This document shows, one piece after another, positions 1 through 6,147 of a stretch of DNA of 6,147 nt. The position numbers and the translations under genes were made by a program. Every line of letters starts with the position of its first letter. The stretch's first letter is position 1. Under the pieces are notes generated by a model. It was not told the DNA's origin. It saw only the letters and a program-made list of their open reading frames with translations, and did not search any database. Origin of the DNA: Helicobacteraceae bacterium (lineage in GTDB: Bacteria; Campylobacterota; Campylobacteria; Campylobacterales; Sulfurimonadaceae); assembly GCA_947497635.1 (NCBI GenBank), contig CANMHZ010000079.1, positions 1 to 6,147 on the forward strand, in the 5' to 3' direction.

Positions 1-38
1 GCCCAAATCACCCATTCCCATCAAGGTACACACCATGA
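1..38 (+). CDS. C-terminal tail of an unidentified upstream gene (partial)
   Basis: Reading from base 3, the sequence encodes 11 residues (PNHPFPSRYTP) and then a TGA stop at 36-38. That stop overlaps the cobQ start codon as ATGA. This one-step stop/start overlap is typical of coupled genes in bacterial operons, so the segment is probably the end of a gene lying left of the window, perhaps another cobalamin gene. Eleven residues are too few to identify the product. The cobQ frame itself is also open to the left edge, so the alternative is that this stop is chance and the true upstream gene lies elsewhere. Confidence 0.35.
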   Translation, partial: PNHPFPSRYTP

Positions 39-1423
39 CCCCCATCTCCATCTTCGGCACCTCCTCCGACGCAGGCAAATCAACCCTCACCTTTGTTATT
101 GCCAAAATCATCCAAAATGCAGGGTATAGCGTCGCCCCATTCAAAGCCCAAAACGTCTCCAATAATTCCCATGTTGCGGATGATGGGTCTGAAATCGCCA
201 TTGCCCAATTCTTCCAAGCGGAAGTTCTTGGAGTTCCCACAAGCTACCATCTCAATCCCGTTCTCCTCAAATCGGGACGTGGAAACAGTGCCTCGATGAT
301 CGTCAATGGACGTGTTGCAGGGGAGAAAGAGGTACGGGAGTATTACCGCGACCTTGACACCCTCAAACCTTTCGTGGATGATTCTTTTGAATATCTCTCT
401 TCACGTTATGATTGTGTTGTGTGTGAGGGGGCGGGGAGTCCTGTGGAACTCAATTTGATGGACAAAGACCTCTCCAATATCTACATCGCGAACCGTTTTC
501 AGACGAAAATTATCCTCGTTGCCGACATTGAGAGAGGGGGCGTTTTTGCTTCCATTTGGGGAGTGTATAATCTCCTCCCTGAGAATTTGCGCTCTAATGT
601 TATCGGGGTAATCGTCAATAAATTTCGGGGGGATATGAGTCTCTTTGATGAGGGGGTTACGATTATCGAAGAGCGTTTCGGGATTCCTGTCCTTGGAGTA
701 TTGCCCTATGGAGAACTTAACCTTGGATTTGAAGATTCTCAAAGCTTAATGAACTACGTTCAAAATAAAACCGACACCAAAATCAGCGTCGGAGTGATCG
801 CCTATCCAACGATGAGCAACTACAACGATATCGAACCTCTCATTCACGATGATGAACTCTCCGTTGAATTTATCCGTGGAGATATGGCGTTGGAGTCGTA
901 CGATGTGATCATCCTCCCTGGGTCGAAACTCGTCATTAACGATCTCCGATGGTTGAAGAAAACGGGACTTTACGGGCGGTTACGGGAGCGAACCAAAGCG
1001 GTTTACGGTATCTGTGGCGGGTATCAGATGATGTTTGAGAGTATTGATGACCTCTATGCGATTGAAAATCTGGAACCAACCTCGGAAGAGGGATTCGGGT
1101 GGATAGAGGATGTTATCACGTTGGAGAGGGATAAAATCCTGACCAAGGGAACGTATCCCCTTTTTGACCACGAGATAAAAGGGTTTGAAATCCGTCACGG
1201 TATCAGTCTCAAAAATATCCAATGGTTTACGAACAAACACGTTAGCGGTTCGTTTGTCCACGGCGTTTTTGAAAACAACGATTTTCGTACCCGCTTCTTT
1301 TGCAATCTTAATTCGGAGTATATCGGGTTTGATTTTCAACAGCGAAAAACTGCCATTTTAGATAAATTCATCGGTGAATGTACGGGGAGGATTGATACTA
1401 AAAGGATACTTGAACACCTCTAG
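35..1423 (+). CDS. cobQ: Cobyric acid synthase (adenosylcobyrinic acid a,c-diamide amidase, glutamine-hydrolysing)
   Basis: CobQ/CbiP uses ATP and glutamine to amidate the remaining b, d, e and g side chains of adenosylcobyrinate a,c-diamide in the cytoplasm, giving cobyric acid on the way to cobalamin. The 462 residues show the family's two domains. The N-terminal dethiobiotin-synthetase-like ATPase has the P-loop GTSSDAGKST at residues 8-17, the substrate-binding block AQNVSNNS at 38-45, and NPVLLKSG at 74-81. The C-terminal class I glutamine amidotransferase has ILPGSK at 293-298, nucleophile Cys327 in GICGGYQMM, the FEIRHG segment at 384-389 and catalytic His409 in VHGVFEN. The length is slightly below the roughly 480-510 usual for the family. 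The start at 35 is chosen because family members begin just before the P-loop strand and AAGG lies at 23-26, eight bases upstream, although the frame is open to the window edge. The start overlaps an upstream stop by ATGA, suggesting cotranscription. No cobalamin riboswitch or promoter is visible in the 34 bases before it. Confidence 0.96.
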   Translation: MTPISIFGTSSDAGKSTLTFVIAKIIQNAGYSVAPFKAQNVSNNSHVADDGSEIAIAQFFQAEVLGVPTSYHLNPVLLKSGRGNSASMIVNGRVAGEKEVREYYRDLDTLKPFVDDSFEYLSSRYDCVVCEGAGSPVELNLMDKDLSNIYIANRFQTKIILVADIERGGVFASIWGVYNLLPENLRSNVIGVIVNKFRGDMSLFDEGVTIIEERFGIPVLGVLPYGELNLGFEDSQSLMNYVQNKTDTKISVGVIAYPTMSNYNDIEPLIHDDELSVEFIRGDMALESYDVIILPGSKLVINDLRWLKKTGLYGRLRERTKAVYGICGGYQMMFESIDDLYAIENLEPTSEEGFGWIEDVITLERDKILTKGTYPLFDHEIKGFEIRHGISLKNIQWFTNKHVSGSFVHGVFENNDFRTRFFCNLNSEYIGFDFQQRKTAILDKFIGECTGRIDTKRILEHL

Positions 1424-1433
1424 GAATATTTTG

Positions 1434-1459
1434 TCATTCCGTGCCACGACACGAAATGA
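1434..1459. repeat. Imperfect inverted repeat between convergent genes, possible weak bidirectional terminator
   Basis: The 48-base gap between the cobQ and ccoG stop codons contains two 10-base arms, TCATTCCGTG at 1434-1443 and CACGAAATGA at 1450-1459. They pair with one mismatch around a six-base loop. There is no T-run after the stem on either strand, so it is not a canonical intrinsic terminator. Its placement between two converging genes still suggests a role in ending or protecting both transcripts. Its look, GTCATTCC then a short palindrome, resembles dispersed palindromic repeats common in bacterial genomes, with the right arm decayed. That resemblance is from memory and untested. Confidence 0.5.
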
Positions 1460-1471
1460 GAGGGTGAAAGA

Positions 1472-2911
1472 TTATTTCACCATATCTGCACGGGGGAAAG
1501 TAAAGGTTGATTGACGAATAACCATTACTTTTTCTTTATCGTCCATTGCATACGCTTTGATTGTGATGGGAACAACGGTATCTTTACGATCATCATTGAC
1601 TAACATCTCATCGGTATACAAAACAACAACTTTTTTCTTAACAACGCCCGGTTTAACGTTAAACGGTGCGTCAGGCTGAGCAATTTTGATTTTACCCTCC
1701 ATACCAGCAGGGGCAATAACATCAAAATAATATTTGTGATCTTCGTTTAGAGTGTTTTGCAACAAGAACGTATAGGCGTTATCAACACGTACTTTCCCCT
1801 CATCGGTTTTAATGATTGCATACAAACGGTTTTCTTTGTTGATATTGAGGAGCATATACTCTTTTTTACTTCCCATCATCCCCAAAATAATTGCAACAAT
1901 TACCAAAATACCAATATATCCCAAGATTTTCGGACGGAAATAGTGGGTTTTCCCTTTCATATAGAGGGTCTCTTTCTCACTTGACCACACAACAAGAGAT
2001 GGTTTTCCCAATTTTCCCATAACTTCCGTACACGCATCAACACATTCAAGACAGTTGATACACTCCAGTTGAAGCCCTTTACGAATATCAATATGGGTAG
2101 GACAAACGGTCACACAGCTTTCGCACGTAGTACACTCGGCACTTGTATTGACACTCAAAAGATCTTTTTGTTTGGTAAAGACTTTCTCTTTATGTTCGTT
2201 GTAGATCTCTCCACCGCGATTAGGATTGTAGACTGCCATAACCGTATCATCATCATACAGTACCGATTGAATACGAGAATAAGGACAAACATAGACACAA
2301 AAGTTCTCTTTCAAAAAGATAACATCATAGACCAAAAAGGCAACTATACCGAGGATAGTTCCCATCAAAACAGAATGTTCAGCAGGGTTTTGGATATAAG
2401 CAATAAAATCTTCAGGTGGAACAAAATACCACATCAAGTCCGCTGCCGCGACAAACGCCAATCCTGTCCAAATCAACATCGCAACGAGGCGTTTGATTTT
2501 ATTCTCAACTTTAGAGTAATCAGGCTCTTGCTGCTTGTTTTTGATCCGTTTGCGAAGACCCAAAAGATTTGTTTCAATTCCATCACGATAAAGGACGCGA
2601 AAAATTGTTTGAGGACACATCCATCCACAAAAAACCCGTCCGCCCAATACAGTGATACCGAAAATACCGATAAACATAAGCATTAGAAGAAATGGCATCA
2701 AATAGAGTTCTTGCATATCAAACTGAATAAACATCAAATGAAGTTTCAGTTTATCAAAACTCAATAAAAAGAGGTGATTGCCATTTACCGTGATCCATGG
2801 TATCACCAATGATAGTATTGTTACAAATCCATAAAACCAATACCGTTTAATCCGCCATGAAACCCAGCCTGCTAAATAGGCTTTCCCTTTTGGGGTTACT
2901 TCTTCACTCAT
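1472..2911 (-). CDS. ccoG: CcoG (FixG/RdxA family), iron-sulfur membrane protein for cbb3 cytochrome oxidase assembly
   Basis: CcoG is an inner-membrane polyferredoxin; in Rhodobacter it is reported to reduce Cu(II) to Cu(I) so that copper can be loaded into cbb3-type cytochrome c oxidase. The 479 residues show about five membrane segments (near 24-42, 69-90, 143-163, 181-200 and 328-347). Two CxxxCP motifs follow the family pattern: FCGWMCP with Cys95 and Cys99, and FCVYVCP with Cys205 and Cys209. A cytoplasmic double 4Fe-4S ferredoxin domain has Cys260, 263, 266, 270 and Cys284, 287, 290, 294. After the last membrane segment comes a region of about 130 residues matching the periplasmic Ig-like FixG C-terminal domain. 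All expected ligands are present and the length is usual. An upstream in-frame ATG at 2947 exists, but the start at 2911 is preferred: it has a strong Shine-Dalgarno and overlaps the stop of the preceding gene by four bases (ATGA). The cbb3 oxidase genes are not in the window. Confidence 0.95.
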   Translation of the reverse strand: MSEEVTPKGKAYLAGWVSWRIKRYWFYGFVTILSLVIPWITVNGNHLFLLSFDKLKLHLMFIQFDMQELYLMPFLLMLMFIGIFGITVLGGRVFCGWMCPQTIFRVLYRDGIETNLLGLRKRIKNKQQEPDYSKVENKIKRLVAMLIWTGLAFVAAADLMWYFVPPEDFIAYIQNPAEHSVLMGTILGIVAFLVYDVIFLKENFCVYVCPYSRIQSVLYDDDTVMAVYNPNRGGEIYNEHKEKVFTKQKDLLSVNTSAECTTCESCVTVCPTHIDIRKGLQLECINCLECVDACTEVMGKLGKPSLVVWSSEKETLYMKGKTHYFRPKILGYIGILVIVAIILGMMGSKKEYMLLNINKENRLYAIIKTDEGKVRVDNAYTFLLQNTLNEDHKYYFDVIAPAGMEGKIKIAQPDAPFNVKPGVVKKKVVVLYTDEMLVNDDRKDTVVPITIKAYAMDDKEKVMVIRQSTFTFPRADMVK

Positions 2912-3570
2912 CGACTCTCCTCTTTGATTATTTTTACATTGGGGCACTGAATGGTTTCAATCATTATTGCCCGTGTATTTTCGCCGTTATTGGATAAAAC
3001 GACACCATTTACCAACGTCTTAAGCTCACGTGACTCGACGTAATCTTTGAGTGAACTTCGGCTCACTTTTAAAAGGCGGGAAATTTCGCTGACACTGTTG
3101 CCACTTTTGAGTAAAGCGATTATCTCATCAAGTTGCCCATCAAATTTGGAAACTGACTTGGATCCTTTCGGACGACCTATCCCCTTTTTCTCCTCGTTTT
3201 GAACCCATTGACGAAGTTGATCGATTAAACCTAGCACCACCATTGTATCACTTTGGGCATTGATAACAATCCCTTGTTTCACAAAATGAACTTCGATACT
3301 ATTTTTCAAAAGACAACTGAACATTTGGACAACATCTTCAATATTGGTACTCAAAACCCATGTATCATAAATGAGCACCGTATCATTTTTCAATGAACGA
3401 AATAGTCGAACAACATCACCACGTTCACTTAATCGCTTGTTTTGAGATAATTGATCTATCATTTCTGTTTCGATGGGAAGATCCAGTTGTTCACTGTACG
3501 CATTGATCAGTTTAAGTTGTTCATAGACGTTCTCAAAATCCTTGTCAGGACGGATATAACTCACAGTCAT
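2908..3570 (-). CDS. Serine-recombinase-like protein lacking catalytic residues, probable DNA-binding regulator
   Basis: The 220-residue product follows the layout of small serine recombinases (Hin, Gin, gamma-delta resolvase) but looks catalytically dead. Seen: the opening SYIRPDKDF (4-12) aligns with the family's GYxRVSTxxQ, keeping Tyr5 and Arg7 but placing Asp9 where the nucleophilic Ser belongs. The block that is normally KLDRLGRS reads DTWVLSTN (69-76), so the catalytic Asp and both Arg are lost. DNA-binding parts are intact: a GRPKGSK minor-groove arm (132-138) and a helix-turn-helix at about 159-181 (VSEISRLLKVSRSSLKDYV). A tail of about 37 residues after the helix-turn-helix is unfamiliar to me. 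Inferred role: a regulator or architectural protein, not an invertase. The start at 3570 is preferred because it matches the family's N-terminus, has AAGGGG upstream, and the best promoter would begin transcription downstream of the alternative ATG at 3609 (13 residues longer, preceded by AGGA). The stop overlaps the ccoG start (ATGA), so both are likely cotranscribed. No inverted repeats typical of an invertible segment were seen. Confidence 0.82.
   Translation of the reverse strand: MTVSYIRPDKDFENVYEQLKLINAYSEQLDLPIETEMIDQLSQNKRLSERGDVVRLFRSLKNDTVLIYDTWVLSTNIEDVVQMFSCLLKNSIEVHFVKQGIVINAQSDTMVVLGLIDQLRQWVQNEEKKGIGRPKGSKSVSKFDGQLDEIIALLKSGNSVSEISRLLKVSRSSLKDYVESRELKTLVNGVVLSNNGENTRAIMIETIQCPNVKIIKEESR
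2915..2923 (-). promoter_or_regulatory. Strong ribosome binding site fixing the ccoG start
   Basis: On the - strand AGAGGAGAG ends three bases before the ATG at 2911, with the GGAG core five bases away. It lies inside the last codons of the preceding recombinase-like gene. It supports the internal start over the ATG at 2947, and with the ATGA overlap it indicates coupled translation. Confidence 0.8.
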
Positions 3571-3571
3571 A

Positions 3572-3580
3572 ACGTTTAAA
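3572..3580 (-). repeat. 9-bp direct repeat TTTAAACGT, copy 2 (between ribosome binding site and start codon)
   Basis: TTTAAACGT on the - strand fills nearly all of the space between the AAGGGG ribosome binding site and the ATG at 3570. It overlaps the perfect 8-base palindrome GTTTAAAC at 3574-3581. The identical 9-mer occurs once more 52 bases upstream. Protein binding here could block transcription or, as RNA, influence initiation; this is inference. Confidence 0.45.
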
Positions 3581-3586
3581 CCCCTT
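3581..3586 (-). promoter_or_regulatory. Candidate ribosome binding site for the recombinase-like gene
   Basis: AAGGGG on the - strand lies ten bases before the ATG at 3570. The spacing is slightly long but workable. The alternative start at 3609 has only AGGA four bases upstream, so this site helps to favour the shorter protein. Confidence 0.45.
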
Positions 3587-3609
3587 CTTAACTTTAGTTT
3601 ATTCGTCAT

Positions 3610-3637
3610 AGTATCCTAAAAAGACGTTTAAAGTCAA
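3610..3637 (-). promoter_or_regulatory. Candidate sigma-70 promoter for the recombinase-like gene and ccoG
   Basis: In the 43 to 82 bases between the murB stop and the recombinase-like start, the - strand carries TTGACT at 3632-3637, a 16-base spacer and GATACT at 3610-3615. These match the -35 consensus at five of six positions and the -10 at four of six. Transcription would begin near 3601-3604, after the ATG at 3609 and about 30 bases before the ATG at 3570. Campylobacterota often rely little on the -35, so the weak -10 limits confidence. Confidence 0.45.
3624..3632 (-). repeat. 9-bp direct repeat TTTAAACGT, copy 1 (promoter spacer)
   Basis: TTTAAACGT on the - strand touches the candidate -35 box and runs into the spacer before the -10. 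Its twin is 52 bases downstream, close to five helical turns, so both copies would face the same side of the DNA. That arrangement is what a dimeric operator-binding protein would use, although a 9-mer in AT-rich sequence could recur by chance. Confidence 0.45.
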
Positions 3638-3652
3638 TAAATAAATCTATTT

Positions 3653-4444
3653 TTACGTCAATAATGATTTATTTACGATAACAACCTCACATTGTAGCTC
3701 AATCCCAAACTTTTCTAAAACTCTCGCTTGCGCTTCTTTGATAAGATATATGGCATCCTCGTACGATCCATCCCCCGTATTGACGAGAAAATTAGCGTGT
3801 ATCTCACTAAATTCCATCGCCCCTATGCGCTTGCCCTTAAGATCCACCGCCTCGATAAGCCGTCCTGCATAATCGCCTACAGGATTTTTGAAACAGCTTC
3901 CTGCGCTGGGGAGATTGGGTTGATTTGAGCGCATTTGGGCAAACATCTCAAGCCGTTCAAAGGAAAATCCATTTTCAAGTTCAAATGCCGCCTCAAAAAC
4001 TACCTCATCAATAGATGTTTTACGGTAACCATACTCGATTGCCTCTTTCGGAAGCCAACCGCTTTGGGTACGAATTTCTACAAGATGGTTAAAAATCTCA
4101 TACTCTTTGAGCCCCGCATTCATTTTCAACATCCCCCCAAGGGTTCCCGGAAGTTTGGAGAGATACTCGAAATGGGCAATATTGTGTTTTTTACAAAACG
4201 AGACAACCCTCCCCCCCGGTGTTGCTGCCCCGATAATGAGACGATTGTTCTCAATACGGATAAAATCGTATTCCTTGGAAAGGATCATTAAGGGGGGAGG
4301 AGTGGGGGAGATGAGAAGGTTATTGGCACTTCCGACGATGGTATATCCTTGCGGTACGATGTCATTTTCAATAAGGGTCACCTCGACAACAGGACCAATA
4401 CGAAGTGAGCTGAAGCGGGAAAAATCAATGGATTTGGTTTTCAT
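3653..4444 (-). CDS. murB: UDP-N-acetylenolpyruvoylglucosamine reductase
   Basis: MurB is the cytoplasmic FAD enzyme that reduces UDP-N-acetylglucosamine enolpyruvate with NADPH to UDP-N-acetylmuramate, the second committed step of peptidoglycan synthesis. The 263-residue length fits the short Campylobacterota form. FAD-binding motifs are GSANNLL (38-44) and LPGTLGGMLKMNAG (98-111). Catalytic positions can be assigned by motif: Arg141 in the GYRKTS segment, the proton-donating Ser183 in GSCFKNP, and Glu253 near the C-terminus. SEIHANFLVN (213-222) is the family's conserved SxxHANF block. The start at 4444 has only a weak purine stretch, AGAGAG, four bases upstream, but the protein opens as MurB of this group does. 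The gene starts 14 bases after the tamB stop and is probably cotranscribed with it. The coding strand holds a run of seven G in the codons for Pro75-Gly77. Confidence 0.96.
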   Translation of the reverse strand: MKTKSIDFSRFSSLRIGPVVEVTLIENDIVPQGYTIVGSANNLLISPTPPPLMILSKEYDFIRIENNRLIIGAATPGGRVVSFCKKHNIAHFEYLSKLPGTLGGMLKMNAGLKEYEIFNHLVEIRTQSGWLPKEAIEYGYRKTSIDEVVFEAAFELENGFSFERLEMFAQMRSNQPNLPSAGSCFKNPVGDYAGRLIEAVDLKGKRIGAMEFSEIHANFLVNTGDGSYEDAIYLIKEAQARVLEKFGIELQCEVVIVNKSLLT

Positions 4445-4458
4445 AGTCTCTCTTTTTG

Positions 4459-6147
4459 TTATTTTACTTTATTATGCGGGAAAAAATCCCCAAAGTCTTT
4501 GATATAGACTGCATTTATCCCCTCTCCTAGTGCGTGAATATCGACATCGAGACGGAGCCATCGGTTGAGGGTGTATTGGACTAACACAGTTGAAACAGAA
4601 TCATTTTTATAAAGGACACGAAGATCTTTGTTGAGACGTGTTCCTACTTCAAATCCCATCCCCCCTTCTTTGGTGGTGAGGATATTCATCGTGTCTAGTT
4701 GAATTTTGGTTATCCCCCCAACAAGCCCTTTTATCCCTGCCCCTAACATAAAATTAGTCGCATCGGCACGTACGGTAGGGGCACTTTTATCATTACTCAT
4801 AGAGGCACTAGCAGGAGCACCGAAGAGGAGATAGCTCATGATATCATTTTGACTCATTACGGGATCAGAGGTGAATAAAAAGATCGGAGATTCAAGGGTG
4901 TGGGTAATATAAATAGCAATCTTTTTGTAATCCACTTCATGCCCTACCGTCAGATTGAGATAAGGATTGAAAGGGACGGTTCCGTCGAAATAAATTTCGC
5001 TGTGATGAATGTCAAAATGCTTGGCGTTATTGGTAGCACTTCCTGAGGGGATGGTGACCATCCCTAGTATTTCAATAGGTCCAAGAGGATCTTTCCAGAG
5101 GGTCATATCTGGAACAATCTGTAGCTCAAGCTCTTTGGAACTGTATTTTATCGGTTGTTTGGCGGTGATTTGAACGTTCATGCCTAATGGTGATGTGCTA
5201 GGGGGGCGGATGTCTTGGACAATGATAATATCATCATCCATACCTTTGAATTGTTGCAGGGGCAAATGAGCGATGGTGGCATCCAAAATTGTCAAAGAAC
5301 CTTCGAGAGTTTGCGTAGCATTGGCATCGCGATTGAAGTGTAAATCTGCAGCAACGTGCCCCTCTCCCTCTGGTCCTTCATATTTAAAACGCTCTGAGGT
5401 AAGATTGAGTCGTGTGGCAAAGGTACTAGAATCAATAGAACCTGTTAAACGAAGGGTATCAAATATTCGTACATCATCAAGGATAAAATTGCCGACCGAG
5501 TCGATATGGGCATAAGAGGGCTGATTGGTAGAAATTGGATGATCGGCAATATCAAAATGGTACTTATCGACGATAATAGCCCCCTTGTTATAGTGAAAAG
5601 TGAGGGTATTATCTATGCCACTGTACTGACGACGAGAGTCTAAAATCACCCCATACCATGGAATCTTAATATCAATAGAAGCGCTCATTTGAGGGGCAAA
5701 TTTTATAGAGGTGGTGGTGTGTATTTCAGCATCATAATAGTCCATACGAGGAAGAACAATTGAGGGGATAGCAGAGAGAGTTTTCGCCAAAGAGGGGGTG
5801 GCTGACGAGAGACGAACAGCATTTGTTGAACCATTGAGATCAAAATAGCTCTCCAAATAGCTTCCCGAACCTTTGATCTGCTCCCCAAAGCGTTCCAGCG
5901 AGAGGGTTAATCCCTCCCCATTGAGATCCAGCTTGGTTGAGTTTGTATCGTTTGCAAGAGAGAAGTTTGTTTTTATAGGGGGTTTGAGCGCCCATTCTCT
6001 CCATGTTGGGGCATCGCATGGGAGGAAAAGTTCCCCTGTTAACGTCGTCTCTCCGTTGTGCATCTGAAATGTTCCATTGATGTCGGCATGATTATGATGG
6101 GCGTTTAGTGTCCCCCTAAGAGTATCGGAAGTCACCGTATAGCTCCC
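4459..6147 (-). CDS. tamB: TamB-type translocation/assembly module protein, C-terminal part (5' end outside the window)
   Basis: TamB proteins are inner-membrane-anchored proteins whose long beta-rich body spans the periplasm. They act with an Omp85 partner in outer-membrane protein insertion and, in recent work on related AsmA-like proteins, in phospholipid transport. Visible are 562 C-terminal residues with no stop before the right window edge, so neither the N-terminal anchor nor the start can be seen. The body is a series of alternating polar and apolar short strands, as expected for a beta-taco fold. The C-terminal TamB domain is recognisable from DIRPPSTSPLGMNV through KEGGMGFEVGTRLNKD. 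It includes the hallmark DIMSYLLFG at visible residues 435-443, then a glycine-rich helix (GAGIKGLVGG) and the closing strands ending in YIKDFGDFF. The frame is intact. murB follows after 14 bases. A tamA-like partner, if present, must lie outside the window. Confidence 0.9.
   Translation of the reverse strand, partial: GSYTVTSDTLRGTLNAHHNHADINGTFQMHNGETTLTGELFLPCDAPTWREWALKPPIKTNFSLANDTNSTKLDLNGEGLTLSLERFGEQIKGSGSYLESYFDLNGSTNAVRLSSATPSLAKTLSAIPSIVLPRMDYYDAEIHTTTSIKFAPQMSASIDIKIPWYGVILDSRRQYSGIDNTLTFHYNKGAIIVDKYHFDIADHPISTNQPSYAHIDSVGNFILDDVRIFDTLRLTGSIDSSTFATRLNLTSERFKYEGPEGEGHVAADLHFNRDANATQTLEGSLTILDATIAHLPLQQFKGMDDDIIIVQDIRPPSTSPLGMNVQITAKQPIKYSSKELELQIVPDMTLWKDPLGPIEILGMVTIPSGSATNNAKHFDIHHSEIYFDGTVPFNPYLNLTVGHEVDYKKIAIYITHTLESPIFLFTSDPVMSQNDIMSYLLFGAPASASMSNDKSAPTVRADATNFMLGAGIKGLVGGITKIQLDTMNILTTKEGGMGFEVGTRLNKDLRVLYKNDSVSTVLVQYTLNRWLRLDVDIHALGEGINAVYIKDFGDFFPHNKVK

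Noticed and set aside
1..34. Cobalamin riboswitch or promoter ahead of cobQ
   Set aside because: Only 34 bases are visible, they contain no B12-box-like sequence or -10 motif, and the ATGA overlap suggests the gene is internal to an operon.
2069..2686. A 205-codon open frame on the + strand opposite ccoG
   Set aside because: It lies wholly antisense to a well-conserved CcoG, its translation shows no recognisable domain, and its length follows from the low stop frequency opposite this codon use. The other opposite-strand frames over cobQ, murB and tamB were dismissed for the same reason.
2908..3637. An active DNA-inversion or site-specific recombination system
   Set aside because: The recombinase-like protein lacks the nucleophile and active-site arginines, and no paired inverted crossover sites or invertible promoter were found.
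3618..3659. Possible intrinsic terminator after murB: GACGT and ACGTC arms followed by TTTTT
   Set aside because: The stem is only five pairs with a loop of about 27 bases, overlaps the murB stop codon, and is too weak to call; the same bases are better explained by the promoter and the 9-bp repeat.
3633..3664. Direct repeat GTCAATAA at 3633-3640 and 3657-3664
   Set aside because: Eight AT-rich bases, one copy partly inside the murB coding end and one inside the -35 region; likely chance, with no extra support.
4286..4306. G-rich cluster on the + strand opposite murB (possible G-quadruplex)
   Set aside because: It reflects proline codons CCC/CCT in MurB; four well-spaced runs of three or more G are not present.

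Overview
The window reads as ordinary, densely packed chromosome of a Campylobacterota (epsilonproteobacterial) species. The evidence is the short MurB of about 260 residues, the form of CobQ and CcoG, and the moderately AT-rich coding sequence with short gaps. A Sulfuricurvum- or Sulfurimonas-like organism fits best, but this is inference from protein style and no database search was possible. There is no sign of phage, insertion sequence, CRISPR array or RNA gene.

Layout. On the + strand, bases 1-1423 hold the last few codons of an unidentified gene, overlapping by ATGA the complete gene for cobyric acid synthase (cobQ), which amidates the corrin ring in cobalamin synthesis. A 48-base gap with an imperfect inverted repeat separates it from a convergent cluster. 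On the - strand, read from the right edge leftwards, the order is: the C-terminal 562 residues of a TamB-type outer-membrane biogenesis protein (start outside the window); murB, 14 bases downstream, for peptidoglycan precursor synthesis; a 220-residue protein built like a small serine recombinase but lacking the catalytic residues; and ccoG, overlapping the previous gene by ATGA, for a membrane iron-sulfur protein needed to assemble cbb3-type cytochrome oxidase.

How the genes work together. tamB and murB form a short envelope pair. The recombinase-like gene has its own candidate sigma-70 promoter just after murB and is translationally coupled to ccoG, so these two probably form a second unit. 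The recombinase-like protein keeps the fold pattern, the GRP minor-groove arm and the helix-turn-helix of the Hin/Gin/resolvase family. Asp replaces the nucleophilic Ser, and the Asp-Arg-x-x-Arg active-site block is gone. The simplest reading is a recombinase turned DNA-binding regulator or structural protein, tied to cytochrome oxidase maturation. It is the most interesting item here. A 9-bp sequence repeated 52 bp apart, once in the promoter spacer and once between the ribosome binding site and the start codon, is a candidate autoregulatory operator.
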